NCBI GenBank assembly: GCA_965649825.1
Contig: OZ287705.1
Coordinates: forward strand, 62,001-126,000
From: Penicillus capitatus
Lineage: Eukaryota; Chlorophyta
Length of the DNA stretch: 64,000 nt
Direction: 5' to 3'
The position numbers and the translations under genes were made by a program. Of the stretch, positions 45,294 to 57,720 are shown one piece after another. Under the pieces are notes generated by a model. The model saw only the letters and a list, made by a program, of their open reading frames with translations. It was not told the origin of the DNA and made no database searches. Every line of letters begins with the position of its first letter. Positions within the stretch are counted from its first letter, which is position 1.

Positions 45294-46894
45294 TGCAGTT
45301 GCGTCCGGACCTCGTCCTCGAATTTACGGTTCGGCGTGTGAAAGATACTCCTTCCTCCCTTCCCAGTGCCGCTTGGGTCTCCGTCCTGTATCATTAAGCC
45401 CTTGATATTGCGATGGAGCAGCGTCCCGTCGCAGTAATTACTGATACACAGCAAGCAAGGAAGTTCTCTGCCACAAGCAGCGTCTCCTCGCAGAAGATCT
45501 CCATCTTGATATCGCCAGGCTCGTGTGCAGACTCACCGACATCTTTTGGCGAATCACATCGCCGACGGCCGGCGCAGGTACGGGACGTCTTATACGGCGA
45601 TGGATACGACACGTCAGCCGAATACGAATCGTGTCTCACAGCCAGCCGCCTGAGTGAACGTGGAGCATCGTGTGAAGCTGCATGTCTCGTAAGGCGGAGG
45701 GACACGTAAGTCAGCACCTAACAACGCCATTCTCTGACAGGCGCTTTCGAGACAGCTTCTGTCGACTCCTCGTGAAAAACGTGTTTCGCCGGTTCTTTAT
45801 GGATGGCGTCTGGCTTCCTTGTCCTGGCCTCGATTCTAGCTCAATTATGTCTTTATCTCCTAATCCTCTCGTATCTTTGGTTCTGTTACCCCAAGAAGAA
45901 GAAGCATCCAGCAAAGCATAAGTTGAAGGTGTGACGCCATCGTCAGCCAGACATGCGATGACAGCACGTCCGTGTGTCATCAGAACGAGGTCGTAATGAT
46001 AAACGGCAGGCAACGAACACCTTCCGAAAAGATCAAGGCATGGATGGCAACAGCAGAGTTCAGGATACGACCTGAGCCGGACGTCGAATTGGGCTTTCCT
46101 GTTGCGCGGACTGTCTATGCAGAGAACATCGAGACACCCCGACTCAGAGGTCTGTTAAGTCTCTCTCTGGATCAAGCATCGTGTAGTCATCGTGGTTTTG
46201 CTCTAGGGGCTAGTGCTTTAGAAAGACCGGTCATTGCTTCTGATGGAGAGGTGGAACAAACGAACGAGGCATCTCGCGAAGAAGCAGAGCAGTCGAGTCC
46301 TTCTTCATCATCTCCATCAGGTACACTCTCTACGGCTGGCGGCGCTAGTTAACGGGATGCTGGTGCGTCTGCATCGACGGGATGGACTGGGAGTGTGAAT
46401 GGACGTCTGAATAAACAACGTATCAGTCGTGGTCTGACGTGACATTGATCATCAAACTATGCGACACCCAACAGAGTCTAGGCTGGTTAGGGCAGTCAGT
46501 CCTATCTTGACGGTGACCGGACAGTCATTACAATGAACTTTTGCGATGTTGTTGTGTTGGGCGTACTTGGTTACCTTCGTAACTCCAGAGGTGACAGACG
46601 TCGACTACCCTGTAAATCGTCATCGTTCGAATTGAAGATGACAGCGACTGGCGATGCATGGACGGACAGACGAATGTTCGCGAACGCACAAACGCGTTCT
46701 GAGAGAAGATCCCTTCGACGCTTCTGATGGCGTCGTCGACTCTGGGCTGCCGTCTCGCGAAGTGTAGCGTACCGAAGAGGGACAGAGCTCCACCGGTCAG
46801 CGGTCGTAGAGTTCTCCACGCACAGGCGTCGATCTCCCGCGTTGAATGGCACGACAAGGCCTTCCACGTCAAGCCATTGCCCTAACTCGCCGGC

Positions 46895-47264
46895 ATGGCC
46901 ATGGCTGCAGTGCTTGTCTGCGCCAGTCGAAGCGGGTGTCGTCTTGGAGCAGTCGCAACTCAAACGCATCGACACGTCGACAGAGACAGAAAAGGCTCCG
47001 GCCCCTGTCATGAAAGCAGCGCCGCCTGTGGCATCCAGTTCATCGATGGGAGGCGGTCTGAACATCGACGTCGGCCTCCTGTCGCTACCATTGACACTCG
47101 GTGGATGTGCGGCACTCTACGTGGCAGCATCCAGATTGGATTCAGATTTCGAAGACTTTATGTATCTGACCTGGCTCAAGGACTCCGCCGCCAACGGCAT
47201 CGGATACGAGGAGGTGTACAAATCGACGGACTACTCTGCCAATGTGAAATCCCGCAAGAGATGA
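46895..47264 (+). CDS. Small single-pass membrane protein of unknown function
   Basis: ATG at 46,895, a 43 nt intron (46,910-46,952) and a second exon to 47,264 give about 108 residues. The N-terminal half is Ala/Pro/Ser/Lys-rich. One transmembrane segment follows (VGLLSLPLTLGGCAALYVAA), then a conserved-looking acidic part (SDFEDFMYLTWLKDSAANG). The proline/alanine-rich leader could be an organelle-targeting region; this is inference. The family is not recognised. The stretch 47,265-47,540 shows nothing else. Confidence 0.5.
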
Positions 47265-47540
47265 TCGCCTCCCAGCCGGAGCTTATCAGATGCCCACATC
47301 GGGCAGGAATCTCTTCTTTGGTCGGTGTATGGGTTTTGTGCTTAGTGGCGAGACATGTCCGTGTTCTTTGAAAGCCTCGATCCTTTTCCGGCCGTCACAC
47401 GATTTCCAATCAGCCAGTGGCTTCGGATGCGCGCCGCCGAACGTGGCAAGTGGATGACGTCACTTCATTCATGCTGCCAAAGTGGACGCTAAAATCCGCT
47501 CACTGTTCCAGCGATTATTGTTCCGACGTACGCATCCCCC

Positions 47541-50025
47541 ATGGAGTCCATATTCGTTGTGCTCCGTTTCCTCGTTTTGTTTTTCCTTCCAAGCTGGACC
47601 GACGCTGCCAACTCGATCCTGCCGGAGAATACCTTTGCGAGAGATTCTCTGAACGACGGCATCGATGATGGAGAATGCGTCGTTCCAAGAGTAAGCCTAA
47701 TCGTTTTAGGGTTCGTCATTTCGTTCGCAGTATGAAGGTGGAAGCGTCTTGGCTGGAGGGCTGTGCGCCAACAAGCCGTCGATCTATTCGACGGCCGCAA
47801 GCATCGGAGGCGGTACTGTGCTGTGCTGCCGAGAAGGAAACGAGTGCTGTTCTGCAGCCAATCACTGGTCGACGGCGACGCCTCGCGTGGTCCGCAAACG
47901 CAGCCGCCTTCCGCCGCATTTCTTTTGGGGGGATATCCATGGGGTCAACTACTTGACGGTGTCGAGGAATCAGCACATACCACAGTGCGTCTCGTCGACT
48001 GAACGCAACGAGTGGACGCCGTGTGTATGCAGGTACTGTGGAAGCTGTTGGGCCTTCGGGACAACTTCCGCCATCTCCGACCGCATGAAGATCATGCGGC
48101 GTAACCAGTTTCCAGAGATCATCTTGGCCCCTCAAGTCCTGATTAACTGCGACGGTGGAGGGACATGCCAAGTGAGCCATCTCGCGTCTCGTGCTGTGAG
48201 GAAGACGGCGCCGCCGTAGGGAGGACAAGCCGGTGGTGTCTACCGGTATATGGCGGAGCACGGATTGCCAGATGAAACGTGTCAGAACTATCGAGCGAAA
48301 AACCAGCGATGTGCAGAGACGAGTGTCTGCGTCAGCTGCAAGCGAAACCATGTAAGGGACCGTCATCGCGACAGGCGCAATAACGGGATGTTTGCAGGCA
48401 AACAGTCGCGGCGAGTGCAAGGCCGTGAAGGACTTTACCCTCTACAAGATCTCTGACTATGACTCGACGGACGCTGACGCCATTCGAATGTACCATGCCT
48501 TCAGCAGCAAGGCAGACAACATCATGAATGAGATCTACAAGCATGGACCGGTTTCGTGCACGCTGTTTGCCACCGACGACTTCGACGAGTACACTGGCGG
48601 CATCTATTCTGAACACGGGATACGGTGGAATGCTAACCACGTTGTCAGCCTCGTCGGATGGGGAGAGGAGAACGGCATCCCGTAAGCAGTCCCTCCTTCT
48701 GCAAGGATGCCCGATGAGTGTTGCGTTTCTGGCGCCTAGATACTGGATCGGTCGAAACAGCTGGGGAACCTACTGGGGGGAGAATGGTTTCTTCAGAATA
48801 ATACGGGGCGATGCTCGAATGAATCTCGGAATCGAGAACGATTGCACGTGGGCAACACCCAAGGTTCCGAAGCATCTCCTGCCGGACGATCCTCTCCCCG
48901 AGTGCGCACCGCTCTCCTTTCCATCCCCTGATCCCTCAGTACTGTGTGTAGAGACGTACCGTACGGAGAGTTTTTGCTGGACTTTCACAATCCACGCAAA
49001 CATATCTCAGAGAATGCCAACGATTCCGTCAGGCGCCTCCACGCCAAGAAACCAAAGAAGAAAGCGACCAAGAGACCCACTCACTCTAGGCAAGACGATA
49101 CCGTCGGATATGACATTCGGTCACACTTCGGGATGAGTTATGCTTCCATCAACAGAAACCAGAACAACCCTTACTACTGCGAGTCCTCGTGGGCTCAGGC
49201 TGCCACATCTGCTCTCAACGATAGATTTGCGTTGCTGAAAAACGCCTCGTACCCAGAAGTCGTTCTCTCTGCCCAAGTGCCCATCGCTGCTGTCTTGTCA
49301 CTCGAGGCGAATACTGTCTCCTAGGTTCTACTTAATTGTGTAGGAACAAAAGACACCGACGGATGTCGCGGCGGCGAGGTGCACGATGCCTACAAGTACA
49401 TCAAGGATCGCAGCCTGCCGGATGAATCTTGCTCGCCTTACGAGGCGAAGCCCAACGAATGCACCGACATACACGTGTGCAAATCCTGCTGGCCGGACAG
49501 ATGCTACGCTCTGAAACCTGGAGAATACACACACTACACCATCAAAGATTACTACAGGGTAAGCACACGGAGCGAAGACGGCAGGCCGTATCTGTGTCTG
49601 CTGCTCAGGTGTCCGGAGATGAACAAGTGTTGAAAGAGATCGTCGCCAGAGGACCAGTCGCCTGTCGCGTCTGCGATTCGAAATCTTTTCTTTCTTACAC
49701 GGGCGGCATTTTTTCAGACGAGAAGGCCTACCCGTGCAGAACAGTCTCGAAGAAGCATGTCGTGCTGTCCGGGTGGGGAGAAGAGAACGGTGTTAGATTC
49801 TGGATCGGCAGAAACAGCTGGGGAACCTACTGGGGAGAGATGGGGTGGTTTAGAGTAGCAATGGGCAAGGGCGATATGGGAATCTCGACAGATTGCTACG
49901 CTGCTGTGCCAAAGCCGCCGAAGTACCACCATCTCTACCAGCAGAATAGAATCTCCGGAATAGCTAGAATCAAAAAAGAGTTCAGAAATCAGGATAGAAG
50001 CGAATCTTCCAGTTTCCTTGTCTGA
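47541..50025 (+). CDS. Two-domain cathepsin Z/X-like cysteine protease; second domain with Cys-to-Ser
   Basis: At least nine exons. A signal peptide (LRFLVLFFLPSW) and a Cys-rich propeptide lead to domain 1: DIHGVNYLTVSRNQHIPQ joins by an intron to YCGSCWAFGTTSAISDRM, the cathepsin Z/X signature (family C1A). The catalytic histidine is in NHVVSLVGWG and the asparagine in YWIGRNSWGTYWGE. A Lys-rich linker leads, without a new signal peptide, to domain 2. There SYASINRNQNNPYYCESSWA replaces the nucleophilic Cys by Ser, while the histidine (KHVVLSGWG) and asparagine (FWIGRNSWGTYWGE) remain. By family knowledge domain 1 is a lysosomal or secreted carboxypeptidase-type protease; domain 2 should be inactive. 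The linker splice (48,940-49,020) is inferred, so two adjacent genes are possible. Confidence 0.85.
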
Positions 50026-50995
50026 TCGAGAGTCGGGATCGGCGTCCTAGTCTGTGCAATTTATGGGATCTCTGGATAAATGGTTCTCTTTTTGCTGTGC
50101 TTATTCTTAGTCATATGCTCAAACTCAAGATACGGCTTTCTAGCTTACGTCGTACATTGCTCTCTCTTCTGGCCGTCCATCAACAAGAGCCTCGCAGGGA
50201 GGTTATCAAGCACAGTACATAATTTTCCTACAGGTAGATTTCTTGAAATATTTTTGCTTCATAAGCTTCGGTTATCCAGTAGCACACCAGAGATCATTTT
50301 TCATGCACAGAACTTGTTTTTTGACAGGCATAAACGTAAGAAGACAGGCCAAACCAGCTGTAGTTGGATTCTCTTATTGGGTTCCTGAGTTGTCAGAGGC
50401 TGTTATGTTTTAGCAACGGATTGAAATAAGCGTTGTAATGTCAGTTGTTTGAGGCCGTCGATGTTCGCAGAATGGATGCATAGAGTGAGATCACTGCCTC
50501 GACATCAAGCACGTTTCACTGGTGTGACCATCCAATGCCGATGCACATTGCCACGGAGCCATTTCGGTTGACCGTTAGGCGCTGTCAGGAATGGTCTGTG
50601 CGCATTAGGTGTCGAATGGATACCCTCAAGGAATTTAATCGGATCGTTTTGTTGTATGCGTGCTCTACTTGATTAGATAGATTAGATACTACTGATACGC
50701 AGTTCCACGTGTGACTCGTATCTAGCGATGGCTCCCGTTCGAGGAAATTCTATAGAGTGCGAAGGTGGACAGAAAAGGAAGCTGTTGAGTGGTGCAGCGA
50801 GAATGGTGACGGATCGCCTCGAATAATAGAAGAAAAAAACCGTGATGGACAAGAAGTACGTGCGCTCCAACCTTGGTGAGAGCATCTACTACTACGTTGT
50901 ACTGTTTGAGACTTTTTGGCAAAACGGAACGGAAATTCAGGCATCGGTAAAGGCCGGGCATAAGCACAAAAAAGATAATGACTTGTTGGATGTCG
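50026..50995. other. Intergenic region at the inner edge of the right arm
   Basis: No supported gene. A hydrophobic frame starts at 50,080 without further evidence. Similarity to the left arm begins at about 50,996. Confidence 0.4.
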
Positions 50996-51134
50996 ATTTC
51001 TAGGCGATGTGGTTTCCTTGCGATTCTGAGAGAGACTGTTGACAAGACAATAAAAAACATCGCTTTACAGCACAGCTAACTGTTCAGTAATGAAATTCTA
51101 AGCGTCGCGATCGAAGGGATTGGCAGACTCGCTG

Positions 51135-52549
51135 TTATTTCTTCGCCGCCAATCGACCGAGAAGAGAAGAGAGACGTCGGAGGATGCGATGTCCTCCGAA
51201 GCACCCCGACGGACGAGGGATCTCTTCGACATCATCCATCACCAGTCCAGGCGATTCTTGTCCCTTCGACGAGATGCTGGGCGAACGATCACGGAATCGG
51301 ACTCTCTGACGCAACGACGGCACAAAGAGCTCTGGTCTTCGTATCTTGATCGCGTAGGATTTGGCGTTCTTGCACAGCCATTTATTCTCGGAGATCTCTC
51401 TGAGACGGGGACGGTTCCTAGCAGACGGTGACAGGAGAGAGCGGATCAGGGATCGACACTCCGACGAGACATCGGACGGAAAGGGCTTTATCGCGTTCCT
51501 CTTGATGTTGGCCACGGTGTGACCCATACTGCTTGGATGCTCTGGATCCTAGAGCAGCACAGCGGAGATGACGCTGCACCCGCCGCCCGACTGCGATCGC
51601 ACTTCGAAGGGATAGGCCCCCGCGACCAGGAGGTAGAGCGTAACGCCTATGCTCCACACGTCGACGGCGGTCGCATCGTATCTGGGTCCCTCCTTCGGTT
51701 CCGGCTCGTCCGCTGCCCCCAGCATCTCGGGCGCCATGTAATCCGGCGTGCCGACCCTAGAACGAGACGCGCTCGGCACAGAAGATGCGCGGGCGACCGA
51801 AACCGTGCCCGAGCGTGTTGGCCAGATCGAGGTGCTTCGACAGTCCGAAGTCGACGATCTTCAGATTCTGCGTCTTCTTCTCCACCATGCAGTTCTCCGG
51901 CTTCAGATCGCGATGGCAGTACGCCTTCTCGTGCATGAAGGAGACGCCCCTGAGGATGAGATGGACGAAGAAGGCGGCCATGTCCTCCGGCATGCGGCCC
52001 CCGACGTCTTCCAGCAGGTCCAGCAGGTCCTTCCCCTCGATCAGCTCCCACTGCGATCAAACGAACACGCCGTCAGCGATTCTGGCGACAAGGACAGGCG
52101 ACTGACGGAGAGGATGAGGTGATCCCCATCGGCGAAGACGTCGAGCAGCCGAACGATGTTGGGGTGACGTACGGAGCTGGCGTACTCAACCTGTCACCAC
52201 AGCAGACAATGTCAACCGTCGTTTTTCTCTGAAAGAGTGAGACCACACTTCGCGTTTGACCATCTTGAAGGAGAGACTCTGCTGATGCTCCGCGAGATTC
52301 ATCACCTTCGCACGGGAACGCAAGCGTCGACCTCGCCTCCTCGGCTGTACTGTACGACGTGACCTTGAGGGCAACGCGACCGCTGCCTCTGGCGCTGTCT
52401 TCCGCCTCGTAGACGACAGCTGTCGCTCCGCCTGCACGCCTCGACAGCGTCTCGGCACAGTGAACGCCGTCCGTCTTACGGTTGATTTCGCGGACGATTC
52501 GATAGCGTCCCTCGTTGAGCAGCTGTCCGGGAGCGAACGGCTCGGCCAT
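51135..52549 (-). CDS. CAMK-like serine/threonine protein kinase, right copy
   Basis: Mirror of the kinase at 39,898-41,309, with the same exon structure and all catalytic motifs unchanged ([23 protein letters not shown]). Differences are mostly in introns, including an extra seven or so bases in the third intron. The one-base mismatch at the activation-loop intron is the same as in the left copy. A one-base deletion upstream of the ATG removes the possibility of a longer N-terminus here, which supports the ATG chosen. Confidence 0.8.
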
Positions 52550-52695
52550 CTCGTACTGTTCGCGAACGAGCCGATGGTGTTGCGTGATGTGACACATCTC
52601 GGCGAAACCGCACGCGCACGTACGCACTCCATCTATCCTTCTGCTCCATTTCAAACGAACTGGAAGTCGAACGCGCATACGTCTCCCCACACGCC

Positions 52696-53193
52696 ATGAC
52701 CTCGTTCGTCCGCAGATTGGCCAAAAGCCTGTCCCACGACTCAGGCGCCGGAGGACCTCGCGACCCTCGCTGTCCGGAACCGCTCTCGACGAAGCACTCC
52801 AGTCCGAGACAGCTCTCCGCGTCCCCCAGCTTCAATGACTTCAGCCTCCGTGCAGAAGAAGACGGTGAGCGCATTAGAGACGCGACGCGCAGCGCACAAT
52901 GTCGTTCGCGTGCAGCCGTCGAAGAATTCGGACGGGCCTTCTGGACGAAGACCCCCACCGCGACGACGATGCATCGTCCGACGGCATCCTCCTCCGGTAA
53001 CGCGACGTCCTTCTTCGACGACGGCGGACTCTCTCGTCTCTTAGGCGGTTCGACGCCGACGGAGTCTCCCGTCGGGTCGCCGACGGAGTCGACATCCTCC
53101 ATGATGTCGGCCCTGCCGAAGAAGACCACGAGGAAGATTGTCGGATTGGATCCGTACGATTTCTGTGACCTCTTGAAATCCAGCAGCCTCTAG
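52696..53193 (+). CDS. Small Ser/Thr-rich protein of unknown function, right copy
   Basis: 165 residues, a mirror of 39,277-39,750. It contains an in-frame 24 bp insertion that looks like a partial tandem copy (TPTESPVGSPTES against TPTES), plus a few amino acid changes such as FFDD for FCDD. The frame is intact despite the indel, so it has probably been under coding constraint. Confidence 0.6.
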   Translation: MTSFVRRLAKSLSHDSGAGGPRDPRCPEPLSTKHSSPRQLSASPSFNDFSLRAEEDGERIRDATRSAQCRSRAAVEEFGRAFWTKTPTATTMHRPTASSSGNATSFFDDGGLSRLLGGSTPTESPVGSPTESTSSMMSALPKKTTRKIVGLDPYDFCDLLKSSSL

Positions 53194-53969
53194 GAAACGG
53201 GCGACATCGCCCCTCGTTGTGTAGTCAGTTTTCTTTCCTGTACTGTACGTCTAGCAAACACAGACCAAGCTGAAATGCGCATTCTTGCCTGGGAGAGCGC
53301 GGGGGAGAGGGCAATTTTTGATCGGTGTTATCCTTCTCTGTATGCAGTACCCAAGTTTTGGTCTCCGTCGTCCTTGTTGCTGCACTTGGGTGTGTCTTGT
53401 TTTCGTTTTGGTTCGGGCGCAGACGAGACCGGAGGTCGTCCATGTGCGCATTCAACTCTTTCTGAAACATGTGCTCGATGAACCCAGAACGGCGTTCGTT
53501 CGTTCGGTCGATCGATTGGTGACAATCGATACAGCACAGCAATCCCGTTTCTATTCACTGTCTTATTCTGCCTAGTGTGAGATTTGTTGCCTGAGTAGAG
53601 ATTGCACTTCTGTTTCGCAGAGGTGACTGGAAGAAGCCCGTTTGTCGTTGTGTATGTAGAGAGTCTCGTACCAAACAGTGTCGCCTGCCAGCACTACTAG
53701 ATCAAGGACGAAGTGCATGAGCAGCGCATCGGCCCTTGAGCCTTACCTGATGATTTCATTAAGATTCATAAGAACACATTCAAGAAAGTCGAACAATGGC
53801 GCGGCCCGCGACGCGACCGCCGATGCGACCCGAGGAGTCGCGTCGGACGTCCGTCGCCCCGGAGATGGATCGTCGGTGGCTTTTTCGTCTTTCTGGACGC
53901 TATTCTGAATGTCTCGTTAACCGCAGTTACGCATGACATGGAGCCAACAGTCCGAGAAGTGTTATTCTT

Positions 53970-56057
53970 TCAAAGAGATCTCTCATAACACGCGACAACC
54001 GTCTGTGACATGAATACAAGGCTCGAGGCCATCGTTTGCGACGGTCGCAATCCTGAGGAGAAACCCGCCGAATCTCGTCTGGCGTTCAGGCCAATGTTTG
54101 TTTGCTCCTCATCGGCTTTGGATTTACGAATGAAGCTTCTCGTACGAGGGACATTCTGCGCCACTTTCAAGATCATGAACTCGCGCATCACTCGCAAATT
54201 GCCAAGCGTATCGATCTGTGGAACCTCTTCTATTTCCAGTACGACGCGCATATAGGCAAAGGTTGCCTGAGAAAAGACAAAGCCCAAGAAAGCCAACAGT
54301 CCACAGATCGACAGAAAAAATAAAACCGACAGCGATACCCTCAGAGCATTTCCGATCCGATCGTCATTGAATAAGAGAGCCATGACAAAGGTAATGTTCG
54401 AGAAAAAGAGAACGGCCTCTTCATACACATTCAGACTGGCAAATTCGTTTCGGAAGGGATGACATATCGTGTGCAGGTACAGTGCCGTGGTCAGGATGCA
54501 GACGGCAAGGATGGCTTGGAGGTTCGATCCTAGGTGGTATCCAAATGCCACGACGATCGTCAACAGCGCTTTTCGGAAGAGGACAAGGGATTCCCAGTAG
54601 ACAAACCTGTCGGCGTAAGCCCGATACGGAAACGCTGTGGCATCCATGAACCAGGTCTCGTGCGAGGGATCGAGGTTTCTCTTTCTCGCAGCTTCCACGA
54701 CAACAGCACTGGGAATCCGATCGTGAAGAAAAGGAGGACGGGTAGGCCAAGGACACTGACAAGGATGGCATGGGATCCTGCGAAACACTTGACGGTGGTT
54801 GCCTGTATCCAGCGATAGCTCGTGCTTTCTGCGCCTGTGTGGATGAATTGGCGCACTCGGACGCAGGAAAGCACATTCACGGCGTTTTTGGTGATCCAGA
54901 CACAGCTCAGGTAGGAAACTGCAAGGAAGCTCAATGACCACCTCTTCTTCAAATACTCCCAGCTCTCTGCGGATCTCATCGCCACGCAGAACCAGAAAAC
55001 GCCGTGCAGGAGGAGAGCGGCAACTGGAGCGGCTATGGCGACGATCGGGGGAAGGATGGATCGGGGGAAGGCGGCCTCCACCGGAATGAGACATTCGATG
55101 GAAAAAGACGCCGTGTTCAACATCGTGCCTCCAATGACATCTATCCATCGAACAGTCTGTCCCTTATCCGAAAGCGGGACGATGGCGGCCTACCTGTTGC
55201 CGAGATCAGCGACTTTTCCGAGGATGTCCAGTTGGAGCTGATGTATATCGCCACCGAAATCGTCTGCAAAGAATTGATCGTGATCTGGAAACAGAGATTC
55301 TTTACGGAACCGCGTCTGATGCTGTATGTACCTTAAAGATCTCGACGAGTTTCCACTTGGCCAGTTCGGCTGAGAGTTGGCTATCTTCGTCGCTTCCATG
55401 ACTGCCTGCGATCTCGGTCGCCTGGCGCCTTGATGAGACGACTCTGCTTGACGGACCACCGAGTTCTGCCAACTGGAGTTCTTCCGAAACAGAAACGGTC
55501 CTGATCAGCTTGCGTGCTGGCACTTGGCGAAGGAGTCGCGCGATGTCTTGTCCACTTGATAGAGCTGGTCCCAGACTACTCTTGATGGCGAAGCTGCTGG
55601 GTGCCAAGACGACGACAACAGAGAGAACTAGGTAGGCAATGCTCGGGTCCTTGTCGCATCGGTCGCAGTCCCAAGAAGACGTATGACCGTATCCACTTCT
55701 GCATTCACCACAAAGCGGTCCTCTGTATCCCTGCTTCACGAGAGATAGGAGAAAAGGGGTTAGGAGAAGGAAAACGAGACCTCGTTGCATTGTTCTTCGG
55801 CATAGGCACTTTCAGTGGCCGCGTTGAGATCACAGTCGTGCACATCTTTTGTGATGGCGACCAGCTGCGCCTCTCGATCAAAATCGCACGCCGATTGGCT
55901 CAGGCATTCCTGCATGTGTAAGGAGCACGGATACGGATGCCAGTACTTCGGTTCGGCTGAATGACGTTATCGGATGCACAGTTTGCATTAGGAGGACACA
56001 GCTGACACGCGTTGTCCTCTGGCGACATTCGATACTGTGTCTCCGTGCATCGAACAC
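53970..56057 (-). CDS. Cysteine-rich multi-pass membrane protein, right copy
   Basis: Mirror of 36,409-38,422 with the same Cys-rich and membrane segments. The stop that ends the left protein is CGA here, so the reading frame continues for 25 more codons. The two-base frame problem in the membrane domain (near 54,680) is shared. 5' parts at about 57,000-57,950 carry more differences, including a stop (TGA for TGC) and a changed splice donor, so this copy is probably non-functional at its 5' end. Confidence 0.6.
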
Positions 56058-56340
56058 CTAGTTTCCACTGCCCGTGCGGCGCCCTCGGGTGAAGTATATC
56101 GCCAGCTGTCCATTGGAGGCGGACGGCGACCCGACCCACAGCCTAGTGGCAGACACACACATATTGAGTCATGCTTTACGACAGAGGTAGGGATCTGACC
56201 TGGGGGGTAGCGAAAGCTTGCAGGGCCCGCTTCTGTCACCATCCACGACAGGGACACCGACCCGTGCAAAGCCTTACCCCACACCTTCACTGTGCTTTCC
56301 CCCTGCAGAGCCAGCTAAGGAGGCGAAGGCGGCGCGCACG

Positions 56341-57720
56341 CTAATAAAAAAACACACAAGGAAGGGACAGAAAAAAGCAAAACACACAGTGTAGATGAAG
56401 AAACACACATGCAGTCAAACACGAACAGAGAAACACACAGTCAAGAAGGCAGGTGGCCGGTCTCAAGCCCAGACAGCACAGTAACAAACAGGCAAGCACA
56501 GGGAATGAGAAAAAATAAAATTGGGAAACAATAAACACGAACAAATTAAGCGCGACAGAAAGGTCGCCAGAGCACACATAGAAAAAGTAAAAAAATTAAT
56601 GTACAGTCAAGAAAGAGGCTACTTACTCTAAACACAGAAAGGAGAACAGAAAGAGCAGGATCTAACAAAGTAATAAAAAACTAATGTCTAACACGGCGAA
56701 ATGAAAAACCCACTCAGGACGAAAGAAAAGACCCTAACAAGAGACCCTTACAGAAAAAAGGGAAACGCGGGTCCTGAGTGGGGGCCTCCAAAGCCAGCAT
56801 CCTTCAAGGTACCGGCGACAGATCCGAACGCGAGGGGCTTGGATCGGGCCCAGCGCTTCAGAACGACGCCACGTCCACGCATACTCCGCCTATCCCACCG
56901 CAGAGCTGCCTCAGCCAGGTGCCACCGCCAGGTGACAGCTGCATCTAGAACACACAACCATGCGTTGACCCCTGGGTGTGATGGCTAACTCGGCTCACGT
57001 GGATTTCCCGAGGGCGCCGCTGGCAGGGAAACTGTAATGGTGCCCTTTTCACGTTGGGAGGCATCGCAGTCGCTCGGGAATCTATTGGCCTCAGAGTCTC
57101 CTTGAAGAAACAAATACGCTTAGACGATGCGCGGTCGCAGGAGAGCCTACTTGCATGGAGAGTCGACGCACGACCCGTCGGTTAGGAGTTTGCTTTTCTT
57201 CGGACGCAAACTGCGCTGCATGCGTCGTCCTCCGCGCTCGTGGTTCCACTGTCCGTCGTCGTTCTCTTCGGGCGGGTCGGATCACTGCGGAAAACAACAG
57301 ACGACCTCCGTCGACAAACCTCCGACTGCGTTCGAGTTCCGCCTTCTGCGATCGGTTTGAAGGGCGTGCACTGCGTCGCCGAACCAACGCACGAACAACA
57401 GGAAGGTGGTCCGCACACAAATCGCAGTGGTTTGCAGCTCAGTCGGAGAGGAACACAGGAGACGAACACAAAAGACACGAATCAATGGTCGCCAGACGAT
57501 TTATTCGTACGACGGTTACCACGCATCGCCACGACCGCGATTCCATACAGCCACACACGCTGCTAACCATCGAAAGGCTTCTGTCGGATATCTCTTGGAC
57601 ACGACGAAGCATTGCTAGAACCTCTCTCAGGATGCTGAATACCAGTGTCGTCTGGCAGGAGTGGGGCCAGACGCATGTTATGCCAGAGCGTCTTCCTGTG
57701 ATGGCATTCGTCATGTGACA
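56341..57720. other. Mirror of the inverted-repeat-bounded and diverged segments
   Basis: This holds the right-arm equivalents of 34,740-36,130: the A-rich tract (T-rich on the other strand), the hairpin at about 56,705-56,778, the inverted-repeat ends at 56,076 and 57,007-57,020, and the patch that differs most between arms. Left text around 35,370-35,440 has no close match here, so an indel separates the arms. Confidence 0.6.

Larger units (their letters stand above)
41455..46894. other. Gene-poor half of the palindrome spacer
   Basis: Only small uncertain frames were found. A plus frame without ATG at 43,816-44,073 (DEGFYPYDYRQIVVVPSDRR) and a minus frame at 44,272-44,598 look protein-like but lack starts and partners. 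A minisatellite and a possible gene fragment are listed separately. Confidence 0.4.

Noticed and set aside
45122-45454. Minus frame with HRNIKGL resembling a kinase catalytic loop
   Set aside because: No other kinase motif around it, it runs through the minisatellite, and the plus strand offers an alternative coding-like reading.
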